In this document: positions 1 through 13,000 of the stretch, in pieces | Layout of the letters: the number at the start of each line of letters is the position of its first letter | Position numbering within the stretch: the stretch's first letter is position 1 | Origin: Glandiceps talaboti | Lineage: Eukaryota; Hemichordata; Enteropneusta; Spengelidae | Assembly: GCF_964340395.1 (NCBI RefSeq) | Contig: NC_135566.1 | Coordinates: 22,788,635 to 22,852,634, forward strand | Length of the DNA: 64,000 bases | Reading direction: 5' to 3' | Notes under the pieces: generated by a model | Told to the model about the DNA's origin: nothing | What the model saw: only the letters and a program-made list of their open reading frames with translations | Database searches by the model: none | Program-made: the position numbers and the translations under genes

Positions 1-574
1 CAACTCTCATTACAATGCAGTCTCATTATTGCCCCCAACACACATTAGCACTGGCGGTGTCTCAAAGGGGCAAACAACTTTGGCGGTACATCAAAATAAT
101 GATGAATAAACAATGCAAGGTCAGATTGTGAATGAATTTTTAGACACATGAATGCGGAAAAACGGGAAGAACAAAAATTTCATTCGTCGCATACCAGGAT
201 TTACGTTCTTCTTTTATAGCTCACACATACACAATCATCTATTCAAAGTTTAGGTATGGGGGGGGGGGGGGGGGGGGGTTTCCCGTAACTTTGCCAAAAG
301 TCGACATTGTAAAAAAGAAAGGCCTGGGCGCTTGCCCGTGTGAGGGCGCTAACCCGCGGAGCTACGGGTACTTTTTGTCTTGCTTTATTTGTTTGTATAT
401 ATGTATTTTGGGCCGATGGCCTCAAAATGTGAAGATAAGATGCAACATAGACAATAAACAAGGACACAATAATCACAACCTCCATACGCTAATATTGATA
501 TATAAATCTAAACATTCCTAGATTGCTAGTTCGTTATATTACTCATTTCCATGTCTTTTTAATAATTTCTGCAG

Positions 575-710
575 GCATCATATAAACTTACAAATCTGGA
601 ATCAGATGGTCAATATCAACTGTTGATTTGGGCAGTAAATATGGTAGGACCTGGAGCAGTCAATATAGTTGAATTTACAACACAGTCATCAAAATGGGAA
701 GCTGTCACTA
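575..710 (+). CDS. Internal exon of a fibronectin type III (FN3) membrane protein
   Basis: A 136-nt open exon lies between a pyrimidine-rich acceptor (TTTCTGCAG, ending at 574) and a GTAAGG donor at 711. The only frame open throughout reads like the second half of an FN3 domain: a YKLTNL strand, then YQLLIWAVNMVGPGA, which matches the family's Y-x-x-x-I-x-A-x-N-x-x-G-x-G core, then a VEFTT strand. It ends in phase 1, and the next exon at 4403 accepts phase 1 and encodes a transmembrane segment, so the two can be spliced directly. FN3 domains are extracellular adhesion or receptor modules. Upstream exons lie outside the window. The gene cannot be identified from this part. Confidence 0.72.
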
Positions 711-747
711 GTAAGGCATATTTCATACAATATCTTTTATGTGAAAG

Positions 748-903
748 GGGATATGTGACAGATGTTTGGTGACGTTGTTTTCAAGTGTTACAGGCTATGA
801 GGGGGATATATGACATGTTTGGTGACATTGTTGTCAAGTGCTACAGGCTATGGGGGGGGGGATATGACATGTTTGGTGAAATTGTTGTCAAGTGTTACAG
901 GCT
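748..903. repeat. Three imperfect tandem units of about 52 bp
   Basis: Three successive units each contain GACATGTTTGGTGA (or a close variant) followed by a TTGTTGTCAAGTG block and ACAGGCTA. The units differ by point changes and by the length of a G run. They lie in the intron after the FN3 exon. Confidence 0.7.
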
Positions 904-1135
904 AACATTACAACGTCATAAACCTCCATTTGTGATAGTTGCAGTGCAGTGAAATTGTTGTCTGGTATAATTCAGCTATTGATAGAATTTTTGAATGACT
1001 TTTGACAATGTGATTTTGAAAATTTCACCATATTTTTTGACGTTTTAACGTGCCAGTGTTAATGTTTTTAGAGCCGAGTTCTATGCATAACTGACATCCG
1101 TTTGTTTGTCAGTCTCTAGGTATTTCTCTTTTTTT

Positions 1136-3612
1136 AGCTCCGCTGTCAGCGAAAGCTGAAAGCGTAGCTTTAGGTATAGGTGGGTATTGAGGTATAGAGA
1201 GTAGAGTGAATCATAGGTGTCCGTCAAACTTTTATATTTTTACTATCTACTCCATAAGTGACAGTCGGAATTCTTCGATATTTGGTGTGCATGTTCCCTG
1301 GGGGGAGGCTATTCAGATTTGTTCATGCCAAGTTGATCTGTGCCATTTTCAATTTTTTATGATTTTTTTTCATAAAATGTCATTTTCATCAACTCCTTGA
1401 AAACCTCTTATTAGATTGCTTTGATATCTGGCGTGTTGATGCGCAGGGGGTAGCTTACTCAGATTTGTTAATTTCAAGTCAGCACATCCTCATTTTTATT
1501 TTTTATGATTTTTTTTTTGTAATTTGAAAAAAAAAGGAATATGTTAATGAGTATAATGACCGACGCCATATTGGAAATCAGTCGACGAGACTTTAAGTAA
1601 ACTGCCACTTTTCAAAAGACACTATTGACGTCAAACAAGCAATGTAATATGTGCTATAGTCATAATTCTACGCATTGGGCGCCCAAATGACAAGCGTTTG
1701 TTCGAAACAGGGTTGTAAACTTCAAATCCAATTCTGCACCCTTCTACATTATCAGCCAATCCGCAACATCCTCATTTGCATACTGTATCCTGATTCGACC
1801 AGAAGCTGAAGGTGACCTCATTCGACCGAGCGATTTTCCACAGCAAGTGTCTTGAGTATCAACACGGGACGTTCTTAGTACTCACTAAAATCACACTTCA
1901 GACCCACTATAAAAGTGTGATGTTTTCAGATAACATGTAACTTGTGGTTAATTCTATATTGTCGTGCAATTTGGAATGACAGTGAACCAGAATTCAGACA
2001 ACTTGCGTAAGGAAGGGCATGCCAGGCATGCGGTTGAAGTTTAAATATGGCCGACAGTTCACATGTAAAGTTAAACGACATGAACGTGTCTTGCCTTTCC
2101 AAAATGCAAATATTTGGCAAGTAAAAATAATTAAAATAATTACAACTTTAATTTGGCTTCAGACTTTGCATTATGTTTTGCGTATCTTTCCCCGTTTTAC
2201 ATGTAAATCCGAAAAGGTTCTCTCTCATCATGTCATCAGTGTCAGTGATCATACCGCGCGGGGTAGTCCTCGGGTGCACGAGTCTGTATTACTGACTTGA
2301 CTCTAAACACCGGAGGGGGAGGGACAATTGTCAGAATCGAGTCCCGAATTCCTCCGTATGCAAGCAGGACTACGTGCGGGGCTGCTTTGAGTACGAGCGA
2401 AGTGAGGCATGTTGAGGTATTTTGTTGAGAATTATAAATATTGCGAAATGTCAAGTACAAGGTTTAAATACAATGGAATGATGAAAAAAATGGCAGAGTC
2501 TGCTGACAGGCGCCGGTCACAAAAAACACTGTGAATTAAAATATCAGACGATGTACATGTATGTATTAATCGCCGACAATCCACCCGTATGCACGAGGGC
2601 GGACTAACCCGGAAGCAAGTCGTTGTCAGCCATACGTTACAGTGGTAACATCGTCCGAGAAATCGCTGCGTTCAGAGTGTCATTATTCACAGAATTGTTG
2701 TTTTCGAGTGAAAACCCGTCTTGAATTGTATAACTCTAACAAATGAAGACATGTCAAGTTATATTTTGAAAGTTGTATCGCTAGTTTGAGACGATTTTCT
2801 CACGTACTATAGTACTATCGAGGCTTACTTGGAAGTAGTAGGACCTTCCAGTTCATCGGGAAGTTTAGCCAGTCCGATAATTCTTTCTGGTTTAGTTTAC
2901 AACACTTTTGATCACGCAGATTTTGTTGTTGTGATGAAAAGAAATTAAAAAAAGACCATTTCAATCATTTCGTTGTGTTTTCTTTGTGAAAGGTAACCGA
3001 ACATGAACGAGTGTTACCACTGTAACGTATGGCTGAGAACATGGATGTATTAGTGCATCCATGCTGAGAATGACTCTCTTCCGGGTACTTGAGATTGTCG
3101 CCGTACGGAAACTAAGATGGCGATTAATACATTTCTTCCCTATATATATCTACCACAACTAGAACAAGTTGAATGTTGTTGACTTTGTAAATTTGTTAGA
3201 AAATTGAAATTCAAATTGCCTCAAAATTATTTTAGATCCCTAGTTTATTTCATTCTTCATTAAAATTTTCCAGGGTTACAGCTGTAAGACACTGGAATTA
3301 CTTATAGCCAACCTCAAAATCCTTTTTTTTCTTTTTCTTGTGTGCATTTCCCAGTCATTTTTTTCTGAGATTTTGTGCAATTTTTCATAACAGTAGATTT
3401 TTGTTATAAAATGGTGACTATGGTATAAAAGTACAATACATTACCAACTTCTGTGTAAAATGTGTTTTATAGTGAGACATCATATGAAACCACTAACCAC
3501 TTTATTGCATCGCTAAAACAAAACTGCATAGTGACTCGAAGAGCTGAAGACCTGAACCACTTCTACATGTCACCAAAATAAAAAAGTAAATTAAAAAAAA
3601 AACAGCGGAGCT
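1136..3612. mobile_element. Interspersed element with AGCTCCGCTG terminal inverted repeats, copy 1
   Basis: The element begins AGCTCCGCTGTCAGCG and ends CAGCGGAGCT, so its outer 10 bp are an exact inverted repeat. The same sequence occurs in the same order at 6976 and 10070, which defines a family of about 2.5 kb. No credible transposase reading frame is seen, so it looks non-autonomous. Unlike copies 2 and 3 it lacks the nested ~1.5-kb insertion and shows the empty site near 3030. It lies in an intron of the FN3 gene. I could not define a target-site duplication. Confidence 0.65.
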
Positions 3613-4402
3613 ATTCTGACCGATAGGTCGCTTGTTCTGATGAAAATGTCCATATTTTGTCAAAGAAATAGTCACTGCTCTTGATAAACGACCCATCGTT
3701 AAACAAAATGTTCCCTACTTTAAAGTCTGTCGTGTGATTTTGCTGATCTCAACATATAAGTTAGTAGTAATAGCTATGGCAGTTGTTGCAACACCAATTA
3801 CATTCTGAAAAGTGAATGAACAGCTGAGTGCTGTAATAGTCCCTTCACTTCATAAAATTAATGCATGTTCATCGTAAAGTTTGAGAATATTTTAGTTTAG
3901 AATTGTCATAATAAAAAAAAATTAGTGGGTCTATGTATATAATAAATAGATAATCTCATGGTATTTTTCATTTGTGTTGCATCATCTCGCACTCATGAAT
4001 CCCCTGTGTCTGTATCTGATACAGCCAACATGAGGGGAGTCACTCATCTTCAATGACGTAGCTCATTCGGAAAATACCAAGAGATTATAATTAAGTATAT
4101 TTTAAGTGTAGTCCATATATTTATAGTCACTAGTGTACTGCATTGTATATTTTAAGTCAGGGTCATTAAATTCTTGTCATTTAGTAACATGAAAAAGAGG
4201 AAAATATTCATTTTGAAATGTGTATTGAAACAAGCAATTATTGTCCTCTATGCCAAACATTAATTTTGTCAATAGTGCTTCATCCTGTAAGGAGGAAATA
4301 CAAAATAAATGGAATATTCAAAAGCTGTCCAAAAACTTTGTTTGGTAAGTTTACAACTTACAACATTTCTATTAATGTTAATAACTATCTTTATCATTAC
4401 AG
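3613..4402. other. Intron sequence without a recognised feature
   Basis: The stretch is AT-rich, with the acceptor of the transmembrane exon at its 3' end (TTTATCATTACAG up to 4402). I see no other coding signal. Confidence 0.5.
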
Positions 4403-4552
4403 AATCACCACTTAAAAGATCAAGAATGCCTAAAAGTGTATCTGTTCTCTTTATTGGAATTGGCTCTCTCATTTCCATTGCAATGTTTATCTTCCTCTGT
4501 CTGGTTGTTACATGTTTCTTTCAAAAGGCGTACCACAGACTTAGAGATGATG
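4403..4552 (+). CDS. Transmembrane exon of the FN3 membrane protein
   Basis: This 150-nt exon is bounded by an ATTACAG acceptor and a GTAAGA donor at 4553. It enters with two bases of a split codon, fitting the phase-1 end of the FN3 exon, and leaves in phase 1. It encodes a short basic juxtamembrane stretch (PLKRSRMPKS), a ~25-residue hydrophobic helix (VLFIGIGSLISIAMFIFLCL onward) and a cytoplasmic start (FFQKAYHRLRDD). This is the layout of a type I receptor: extracellular FN3, membrane helix, basic/acidic tail. The phase agrees with the terminal exon at 21504, although further symmetric exons in between cannot be excluded. Confidence 0.7.
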
Positions 4553-4682
4553 GTAAGATAACTGTTTCTGTTTCCAACTAATACCAACAAATACTGTCAT
4601 GTTTACCTTCTGTGTGTATCTGTCTGTCTGTCTGTGTCATATCGTTTTCTTCTCAAAAACAGCTGTCTCAATTCAAATATAA

Positions 4683-6060
4683 TCACAGGGGCTTGAAATT
4701 GTCCATATTTGTTTACAAATAGTTGTTTTTGTTTATTGTTCTTTATACACTTTCTTTCTTTCTTTCTTTCTTTACAAAAGTTTGTTTTTTATTTCTTTAC
4801 TTTTTTATGCTCTTTAAAAATATCTTTTCCCTACAAGGTGCCATGTAATAAAGCGATGATTTGAAAATCTGGTGTGTTTTTCTAAATCAATTTTAACTTG
4901 TTCTTTTTAATTGGTGGTTTTAATAACCCAGCTTTACTATACTATGACTACCTTATTGATTATTCATGAGTTAGTTCTACTGAGCACCCTCAACCGTTGA
5001 CCCTTCCTCGTCCCCCACTCACCATGAAAGAGACAAGAGTAGAAACTCACGCTGATCCACTTTCGATGTGTCAGATATGTCAGCGAAATAAAAAGTCTGC
5101 TAATGTAATCTCAATCAGACATTCATTGTCTTTCTAATCCATGAGTGTTTAGCCACATTTGCTTTAAAAATAATCAGTATATATTTCAAAATGAGGTAAT
5201 AATCGAGAGGAGTTTGATCGAGTGATGTGTCCGACGAATGCCTGTGTGTTTACAGTTGTACTTTTTAAGATTGTTTTGTATTTTAAGTGGCTCTGATCAC
5301 AGTCTCTGTGGATTTTAGCCACTATATACATTTTTATTATAAAAATTATTATTATATAATAATATTATTTAATTACATTATTGTAATGAGCAATAATAAC
5401 ACCTAGTTAATCTGATGACTGACTGCTTCTTAATGATGAAAGAGGTGTCTAAAACCACAGAGATAACCAGGAAATATACATGTTGTCAAACAGGATGTAC
5501 AACATGTGGACTGTCCACTTTGTTTTCAAATCATAATGTCCCTGAAGTGAGCGTGTCATATCACCGAGTCTTACTTCATGTCACCATACAAAATAATAAT
5601 TTGTGAAAAACAACAATAACTATGTTAATCTTTACCAAAATGTGGCTATGGAGAGTGACAAACGTATACAATCTAAACTGTACACTATAATTACCTACCA
5701 TCGATTGCCTGTATATTATAGTTCTAGGATCTGTTATTAGAAATCTTCACGGGCTCAGTAGAACTGCCTCATAAATAATAAATACTAAGGTAAGGTAGTC
5801 AGTCATAGTAAAGGTGGTTAATTAAAACCAACAAAAGAACAATTAAGTTATAATTGATTTTAAGAAGAAAAAAACCACCAGATTATCAAATTGTCACTTT
5901 ATTACATGGCACTTTGTAGGGAAAACATGTTTTTAAAGAGCAACAAAAACTAACAAACAAAAAACAAATTTTTGTAAAGAAAGAAAGAACATATAAAGAA
6001 CAAGGAACAAAAACAATTATTTGTAAATAAATAAATATGGACAATATCAAGCCCCTGTGA
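4683..6060. mobile_element. Fold-back DNA element with ~400-bp imperfect inverted repeats and TATAA duplication
   Basis: The left end starts TCACAGGGGCTTGAAATTG. The right end is its imperfect reverse complement and finishes CCCCTGTGA at 6060. The two arms stay recognisably complementary for about 400 bp (roughly 4683-5110 against 5640-6060). The 5 bp on each side are both TATAA (4678-4682 and 6061-6065), a convincing target-site duplication. There is no transposase frame, so this is a non-autonomous MITE or fold-back element. It sits just downstream of the transmembrane exon. Confidence 0.75.
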
Positions 6061-6068
6061 TATAATTG

Positions 6069-6596
6069 GTACACATGTTGTTTAGGGTTATGGCTAGGTT
6101 TTGGTACACATGTTGTTTAGGGTTATGGCTAGGTTTTGGTACTCACGTTGTTTAGGGTTATGGCTAGGTTTTGGTACACATGTTGTTTAGGGTTATGGCT
6201 AGGTTTTGGTATACATGTTTAGGGTTATGGCTAGGTTTTGTTACACATGTTGTTTAGGGTTATGGCTAGGTTTTGGTACACATGTTGTTTAGGGTTATGG
6301 CTAGGTTTTGGTACACATGTTGTTTAGGGTTATGGCTAGATTTTGGTACACGTGTCGTTTATGGTGATGGCTATGTTTTGGTACACATGTTGTTTAGGGT
6401 TATGGCTAGATTTTGGTACACATGTCGTTTAGGATGATGGCTAGGTTTTGGTACACATGTCGTTAAGGGTTATGGCTAGATTTTGGTACACATGTCGTTT
6501 AGGGTTATGGCTAGGTGTTGGTACACATGTTGTTTAGGATTATGGCTAGGTTTTGGTACACACGTCGTTTAGGGTTATGGCTAGGTATTGGTACAT
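6069..6596. repeat. 35-bp minisatellite, about 15 copies
   Basis: The unit is close to GTACACATGTTGTTTAGGGT followed by TATGGCTAGGTTTTG. Copies differ by single bases, for example ACACGTGTCG versus ACACATGTTG. The array begins within 10 bp of the right end of the fold-back element, so it may have grown from the junction. Each unit includes TTTAGGGTTA, a fortuitous telomere-like string. Confidence 0.85.
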
Positions 6597-6599
6597 ATA

Positions 6600-6975
6600 A
6601 TCTCTATAATTATTAAAGCATAGAGGCAAAACTACCATCCATGGACAGAAGTCAGTGAATTTACATTTTTGACAGACATTAGCAGATTGAAAACCAAAAA
6701 TGTTAATCATGCATTTCCAAAATGTAATTGTGCTGTAACATTGACAGTTTTGAAACTTGACATAGTAAAGGAAATGCTTGCACGATTGACATTTCTGGTT
6801 TTCAATTGTGTCTATAAGAACCTAGTCAGTTTCTTGGGGGGGGGGGGGGGGAATTGGTATGGGGATCATCCTGTTGTTAAAATTTAGGACATCCACTGGT
6901 GTGTTGGTTTTCAGATGACACACCATAACGTCTGACGAAAAGTTATGAAGCTGTATCAAATTTTAGACTTTTGTT
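6600..6975. other. Intron sequence between repeats
   Basis: No coding signal is seen. A run of about 15 G lies near 6836-6851. Confidence 0.4.
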
Positions 6976-9900
6976 AGCTCCGCTGTCAGCGAAAGCTGAA
7001 AGCGTAGCTTTAGGTATAGGTTGTATAGAGTATAGAGTGTATAGGTGAATCATAGGTGTCCGTCAAACTTTTATATTTTCACTATCTTCTCTGAAAGTAA
7101 CAGCCAGAATACTTCGATATTTGGTGTGCATGTTCCCTGGGGGGAGGCTATTCAGATTTGTTCATGCCAAGTTGATCTATGCCATTTTCAATTTTTTATG
7201 ATTTTTTTTCCAAAAATGACATTTTCATCAACTCCTCATAAACTTCAAGTCAGATTGCTTTGATATCTGGTGTGTTGATGCACATAGGGTAGCTTACTTA
7301 GATTTGTTAATTTCAAGTCAGCACGTCTTCTCTTCTATTTTTTATGATTTTTTTTTTGAAATTTGAAAAAAAAATGAATATGTTAATGAGCATTATGACC
7401 GACGCCATATTGGAAATCAGTCCGCGAGACTTTAGGTAAAGTGCAACTTTTCAAAAGACACTATTGACGTCAAACAAGCAATGTAACATGTGCTATAGTC
7501 TTAATTCTACGCATTGTGCGCCCAAATGACAAATATTTGTTCGAAAAAGGGTTGTAAACTTCAAATCCAATTCTCCACCCCTCCTACAGAATGGTTCATT
7601 CCAGTATATGCACCTCATGATCAGATCATGCCTGAACTGAAGTGTATGGAACGATTTTTGACAGAGTCAGTCGTCAATAAAAACGATAATACTCTTTCTA
7701 AAATTACCACATTTTGAAAGGGAAAGTACTTTGTGGTTTATTTATGGAGTTTTGTTTTTGTACGATCAATATTGCCGATGTGGTAATGCACGACAATCCC
7801 AGTACCCGGATGCACGAGGGACTAACCCAGAAGCAAGTCGTTGTCGTCAGCCATACGTTACAGTGCAGTGGTAACATCGTCGGAGAAATCGCTGTGCTCA
7901 GTGTCATTATTCACAGAATTGTTGTTTTCGAGTGAAAACCCGTCTTGCATTGTATAACTCTAACAAATGAAGACATGTCAAGTTATATTTTGAAAGTTGT
8001 ATCGCTAGTTTGAGACGATTTTCTCACGTACTATCGGGGCTAACTTGGACTTGGACCTTACTCCAGTTCATCGGGAAGTTTAGCCAGCCTGATAATTCTT
8101 TCTGGTTTAGTTTACAACACTTTTGATCACGCAGATTTTGTTGTTGTGATGAAAAGAAATTAAAAAAAAGATCACTTCAACCATTTCGTTGTGTTTTCTT
8201 TATGAAAGGTAATCGAACATGAACGAGTGTTACCACTGTAACCAGGAGGGTCTATGTTGTAACGTATGGCAAGGGTTCGACATACACGCTGGTCCGCGGC
8301 TATCCCGCGAGTCTAGTAACTTTCTGTAAGGACCAGTAAAGGTTACTAAAATGCCCATTGCAGGTAGTCCGACGGGATAGTGACTTTTCGATAGGTATAT
8401 TAGGGAGCTCAGAATTCAAACCACCGGCTATATGATAAATTCATGGTCATAGTAAAATTCATTTGATTTTTAATTTGCTATTTTGACCAACCAACCCCGG
8501 TTGTCTATTCGCGATAAAATTACGATTAGTTTGGAAACGGGGTAGATTTTCTATGATTCCATGTCATAAAAGCATGTGTTGTGTAGTTTTCGAAAAGCAC
8601 ACCCGGTGGGAAAGTCGCCCAACAGACGATCTCGCGCCATTGCTGTACTACGTGGCACTTTATTCTGGCGGAGTGTCTCTTGAAAACGGGAATAGCGAAG
8701 GGTGAGCCAATCAAGTGAGACCTTTCAAATGTCGCTAATATTATAGCCAATAAAATTAGTTGTACGATGATATGTGTATAATAAGGGTAAGGCTGGCCGG
8801 CGTTCAACGGAACTAAGTGAAGCTCAATCATAACAATGGTGGCTGTCAAAATCGAAGACGTAATTTGACCGTGTTGTTAATATTTCAGTGAGTTTATTCA
8901 GCAAGAAAACAACGTGTTCTATGTTTTTGTACTTCCTACATGATGTGATGATCGTTTTTTTTACCGGTACAACTTACAACTTACAGCCTACAATGAAACT
9001 GCTAACTTAGTTAGTAACACTGACACGATTCCGTGTTCCGTGTTCATGTTTTGGGGCTCATTTCTAAATACGCGAAACCAGTTATTGAATGTGTAGTGGA
9101 TATTGATATTCAGTTTGAAAAATTAAAATCCTGAACTTTATTTTGCGAACGGTTTTGTCATTTCTTAGTAATTATAGGGCCGACTGTATCACGTTTAACG
9201 TTTATGTCAACCCGGAAGTACATAGACACGAAAATAGACGAAGTGACTTGTACATGTAATTAGTAACAAAATTTTGCTGTAACTGCTGGTAACCTTCAAA
9301 TTTATTTATTTTTATGTTGTAAATACATTTTAATATGCACTAAGGACAACACTATAAAGACTTGCTCTATGGGAAGGTAATTTTTTGTCTTTTAAAAATG
9401 CAATAGTTAGATCAATGTGTACCAGAAATGTTATGTAGAAATAAGACCACATAACATCTTATTACTCCCCCCCCCCCCCCAATTAAGACAAACTACTCAC
9501 AGAAAGCAACAAAAAAAGAGAAGAAGCTCCAAAACATAAAAAAGAGAATAAAATTACAGTAAGGAGTTGATGATGCACAAACAACTACAAAGGGTTTGAA
9601 ATAAATTTGAAATAAATATGGGGTTTGGAAAAGTGAATTAGAAGTAGAGCAAAAACTAAGAGAGATGAAGAGCCTAAGTGAACAAGCGAAAGCACTTAAA
9701 GATAGGACCACCAAATTTTTTGCAGGACTACTACGTTATCAATTTTACTAGTCCTGTGGGATAGTGACTTTTTTACTCCAGTGTCGAACCCTGTTGGCTG
9801 AGAATGACTCTCTTTCGGGTACTTGGGGATTGTCGCCGTACGGAAACTAAGATGGCGATTAATACATTTCTTCCCTATATATATATCTACTACAACTAGT

Positions 9901-10069
9901 ACAAGTTGAATGTTGTTGACTTGGTAAATTTGTTAGAAAATTGAAATTCAAATTGCCTCAAAATTATTTTAGATCCCTAGTTTATTTCATTCATCATTAA
10001 AATTTTCCAGGGTTAAAGCTGTAAGACACTGGAATTATTTATAGCCAACCTCAAAATCCTCTTTTTTTT
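6976..10069. mobile_element. AGCTCCGCTG element, copy 2 (3' end lost, carries nested insertion)
   Basis: It starts with the same AGCTCCGCTGTCAGCGAAAG as copies 1 and 3 and stays collinear with them. A nested element at 8270-9793 interrupts it. Its tail stops in the T run after CCTCAAAATCC, exactly where copy 3 begins, so the ~300-bp tail carrying the right inverted repeat is missing. This head-to-tail arrangement suggests tandem duplication or an insertion of one copy at the T run of another. Confidence 0.6.
8270..9793. mobile_element. Nested ~1.5-kb element with CA(A/G)GGTTCGACA-type ends
   Basis: The left end reads CAAGGGTTCGACATACACG and the right end GTGTCGAACCCTG, an imperfect inverted repeat. 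Just inside both ends is GGGATAGTGACTTTT. Copy 1 of the host element has an uninterrupted sequence here (ACGTATGGCTGAG). A near-identical insertion occupies the same site in copy 3 (11387-12882). It contains a 14-C run at about 9466. No transposase is visible. Short reverse-strand open frames are shared with the other copy only because the DNA itself is duplicated. Confidence 0.6.
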
Positions 10070-13000
10070 AGCTCCGCTGTCAGCGAAAGCTGAAAGCGTA
10101 GCTTTAGGTATAGGTGGGTATTGAGGTATAGAGAGTAGAGTGAATCATAGGTGTCCGTCAAACTTTTATATCTTCACTATCTGCTCCGAAAGTGACAGTC
10201 GGAATTCTTCGATATTTGGTGTGCATGTTCCCTGGGGGGAGGCTATTCAGATTTGTTCATGCCAAGTTGATCTGTGCCATTTTCAATTTTTTATGATTTT
10301 TTTTCCAAAAATGTCATTTTCATCAACTCCTCATAAACTTTAAGTCAGATTGCTTTGATATGTGGTGTGTTGATGCACAGAGGGTACCTTACTTAGATTT
10401 GTTAATTTCAAGTCAGCACGTCTTCTCTTCTATTTTTTATGATTTTTTTTTTGAAATTTGAAAAAAAAATGAATATGTTAATGAGTATAATGACCGACGC
10501 CATATTGGAAATCACTCCGCGAGACTTTAGGTAAAGTGCAACTTTTCAAAAGACACTATTGACGTCAAACAAGCAATGTAATATGTGCTATAGTCCTAAT
10601 TCTACGCATTGTGCGCCCAAATGACAAATATTTGTTCGAAAAAGGGTTGTAAACTTCAAATCCAATTCTCCATCCACCCCTCCTACAGAATGGTTCATTC
10701 CAGTATATGCACCTCCCTCATGATCAAGTTTGAATGCCTGTGAACTGAAGTGTATGGGACGATTTTTGACAGTCAGTCGTCAATAAAAACGATAATACTC
10801 TTTCTAAAATTACCACATTTTGAAAGGGAAAGTACTTTGTGGTTCATTTATGGAGTTTTGTTTTTGTACGATCAATATTGGTGGCAAAATTACAGCGTCA
10901 AAATTGCCGATTTGGTTGTTCCGTACGGCGACAATCTCAAGTACCCGGATGTACGAGGGACTAACCCGGAAGCAAGTCGTTGCCAGCCGTACGTTACAGT
11001 GTTAACATCGTCCGAGAAATCGCTGCGTTCAGAATGTCATTATTCACAGAATTGTTTCTTTCGAGTGAAAACCCGTCTTGAATTGTATAACTCTAACAAA
11101 TGAAGACATGTCAAGTTATATTTTGAAAGTTGTATCGCTAGTTTGAGACGATTTGCTCACGTACTATCGAGGCTTGGACCTTACTCCAGTTCAGCGGGAA
11201 GTTTAGCCAGTCCGATAATTCTTTCTGGTTTAGTTTACAACACTTTTGATCACACAGATTTTGTTTTTGTGATGAAAAGAAATTTAAAAAAAGATCACTT
11301 CAACCATTTCGTTGTGTTTTCTTTATGAAAGGTAATCGAACATGAACGAGTGTTACCACTGTAACCATGTATGCTGTAACGTATAGCAAGGGTTCGACAT
11401 ACACGTACACGCTGGTCCGCTATCCCGCGAGTCGAGTAACTTTCTGTGATAGATATATTAGTAGGGAGCTCAGAATTCAAACCACCGGCTATATGATGAA
11501 TTCACGGTCATAGTAAAATTCATTTGATTTTTAATTTGCTATTTTGACCAACTCCAGTTGTCTATTCGCGATAAAATTACGATTAGTTTGGAAACGGGGT
11601 AGATTTTCTATGATTCCGTGTCATAAAAGCATGTGTTGTGTAGTTTTCGAAAAGCACACCCGGTGGGAAAGTCGCCCAACAGGCGATCTCGCGCCATTGC
11701 TGTACTACGTGGCACTTTATTCTGGCGGGGTGTCTCTTGAAAACGGGAATAGCGAAGGATGAGCCAATCAAGTGAGACCTTTCAAATGTAGCTAATATTA
11801 TAGCCAATAAAATTAGTTGTACGATGATTTGTGTATAATAAGGGTAAGGCTGGCCTCTACACTGTACTGGCCACGTTCAACGGAAGTAAGTGAAGCTCAA
11901 TCATAACAATGGTGGCTGTCAAAATCGAAGACGCGATTTGACCGTGTTGTTATTTCAGTGAGTTTATTCAGCAAGAAAACAACGTGTTCTATGTTTTTGT
12001 ACTTCCTACATGATGTGATGATCGTTTTTTTACCGGTACAACTTACAGCCTACAATGAAACTGCTAACTTAGTTAGTAACACTGACACGGTACGATTCCG
12101 TGTTCCGTGTTCCGTGTTCATGTTTTGGGGCACATTTCTAAATACGCGAAACCAGTTATTGAATGTGTAGTGGATATTGATATTCAGTTTGAAAAATTAA
12201 AATCCTGAACTTTATTTTGCGAACGGTTTTGTCATTTCTTAGTAATTATAGGGCCGACTGTATCACGTTTAACGTTTATGTCAACCCGGAAGTACATAGA
12301 CACGAAAATAGACGAAGTGACTTGTACATGTAATTAGTAACAAAATTTTGCTGTAACTGCTGGTAACCTTCAAATTTATTTATTTTTATGTTGTAAATAC
12401 ATTCTAATATGCACTAAGGACAACACTATAAAGACTTGCTCCATGGGAAGGTAATTTTTTGTCTTTTAAAAATGCAATAGTTAGATCAATGTGTACCAGA
12501 AATGTTATGAGCTAGAAATAAGACCACATAACATCTTATTACTCCCCCCCCCCCCAATTAAGACAAACTACTCACAGAAAGCAACAAAAAAGAGAAGAAG
12601 CTCCAAAACATAAAAAAGAGAATAAAATTACAGTAATGAGTTGATGATGCACAAACAACTACAAAGAAATAGACAGTTCAATTACAACACACGGTTTGAA
12701 ATAAATATGGGGTTTGGAAAGGTGAATTAGAAGTTGAGCAAAAACTAAGAGAGATGAAGAGCCTAAGTGAACAAGCGAAAGCACTTAAAGATAGGACCAC
12801 CAGATTTTTTGCAGGACTACTATGTTATCAATTTTACTAGTCCTGTGGGATAGTGACTTTTTTACTCCAGTGTCGAACCCTGTCAATGGCTGAGAATGAC
12901 TCTCTTTCGGGTACTTGGGGATTGTCGCCGTACGGAAACTAAGATGACGATTAATACATTTCTTCCCTATATATATATCTACTACAACTAGTACAAGTTG

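Noticed and set aside
6069-6596. Interstitial telomeric repeat
   Set aside because: TTAGGG occurs once per 35-bp unit and not as a tandem hexamer.
8526-11807. Leftward open frames shared by the two nested elements (8526-8849, 11583-11807)
   Set aside because: They are conserved only because the DNA is duplicated, differ in length between copies and show no transposase or other domain.
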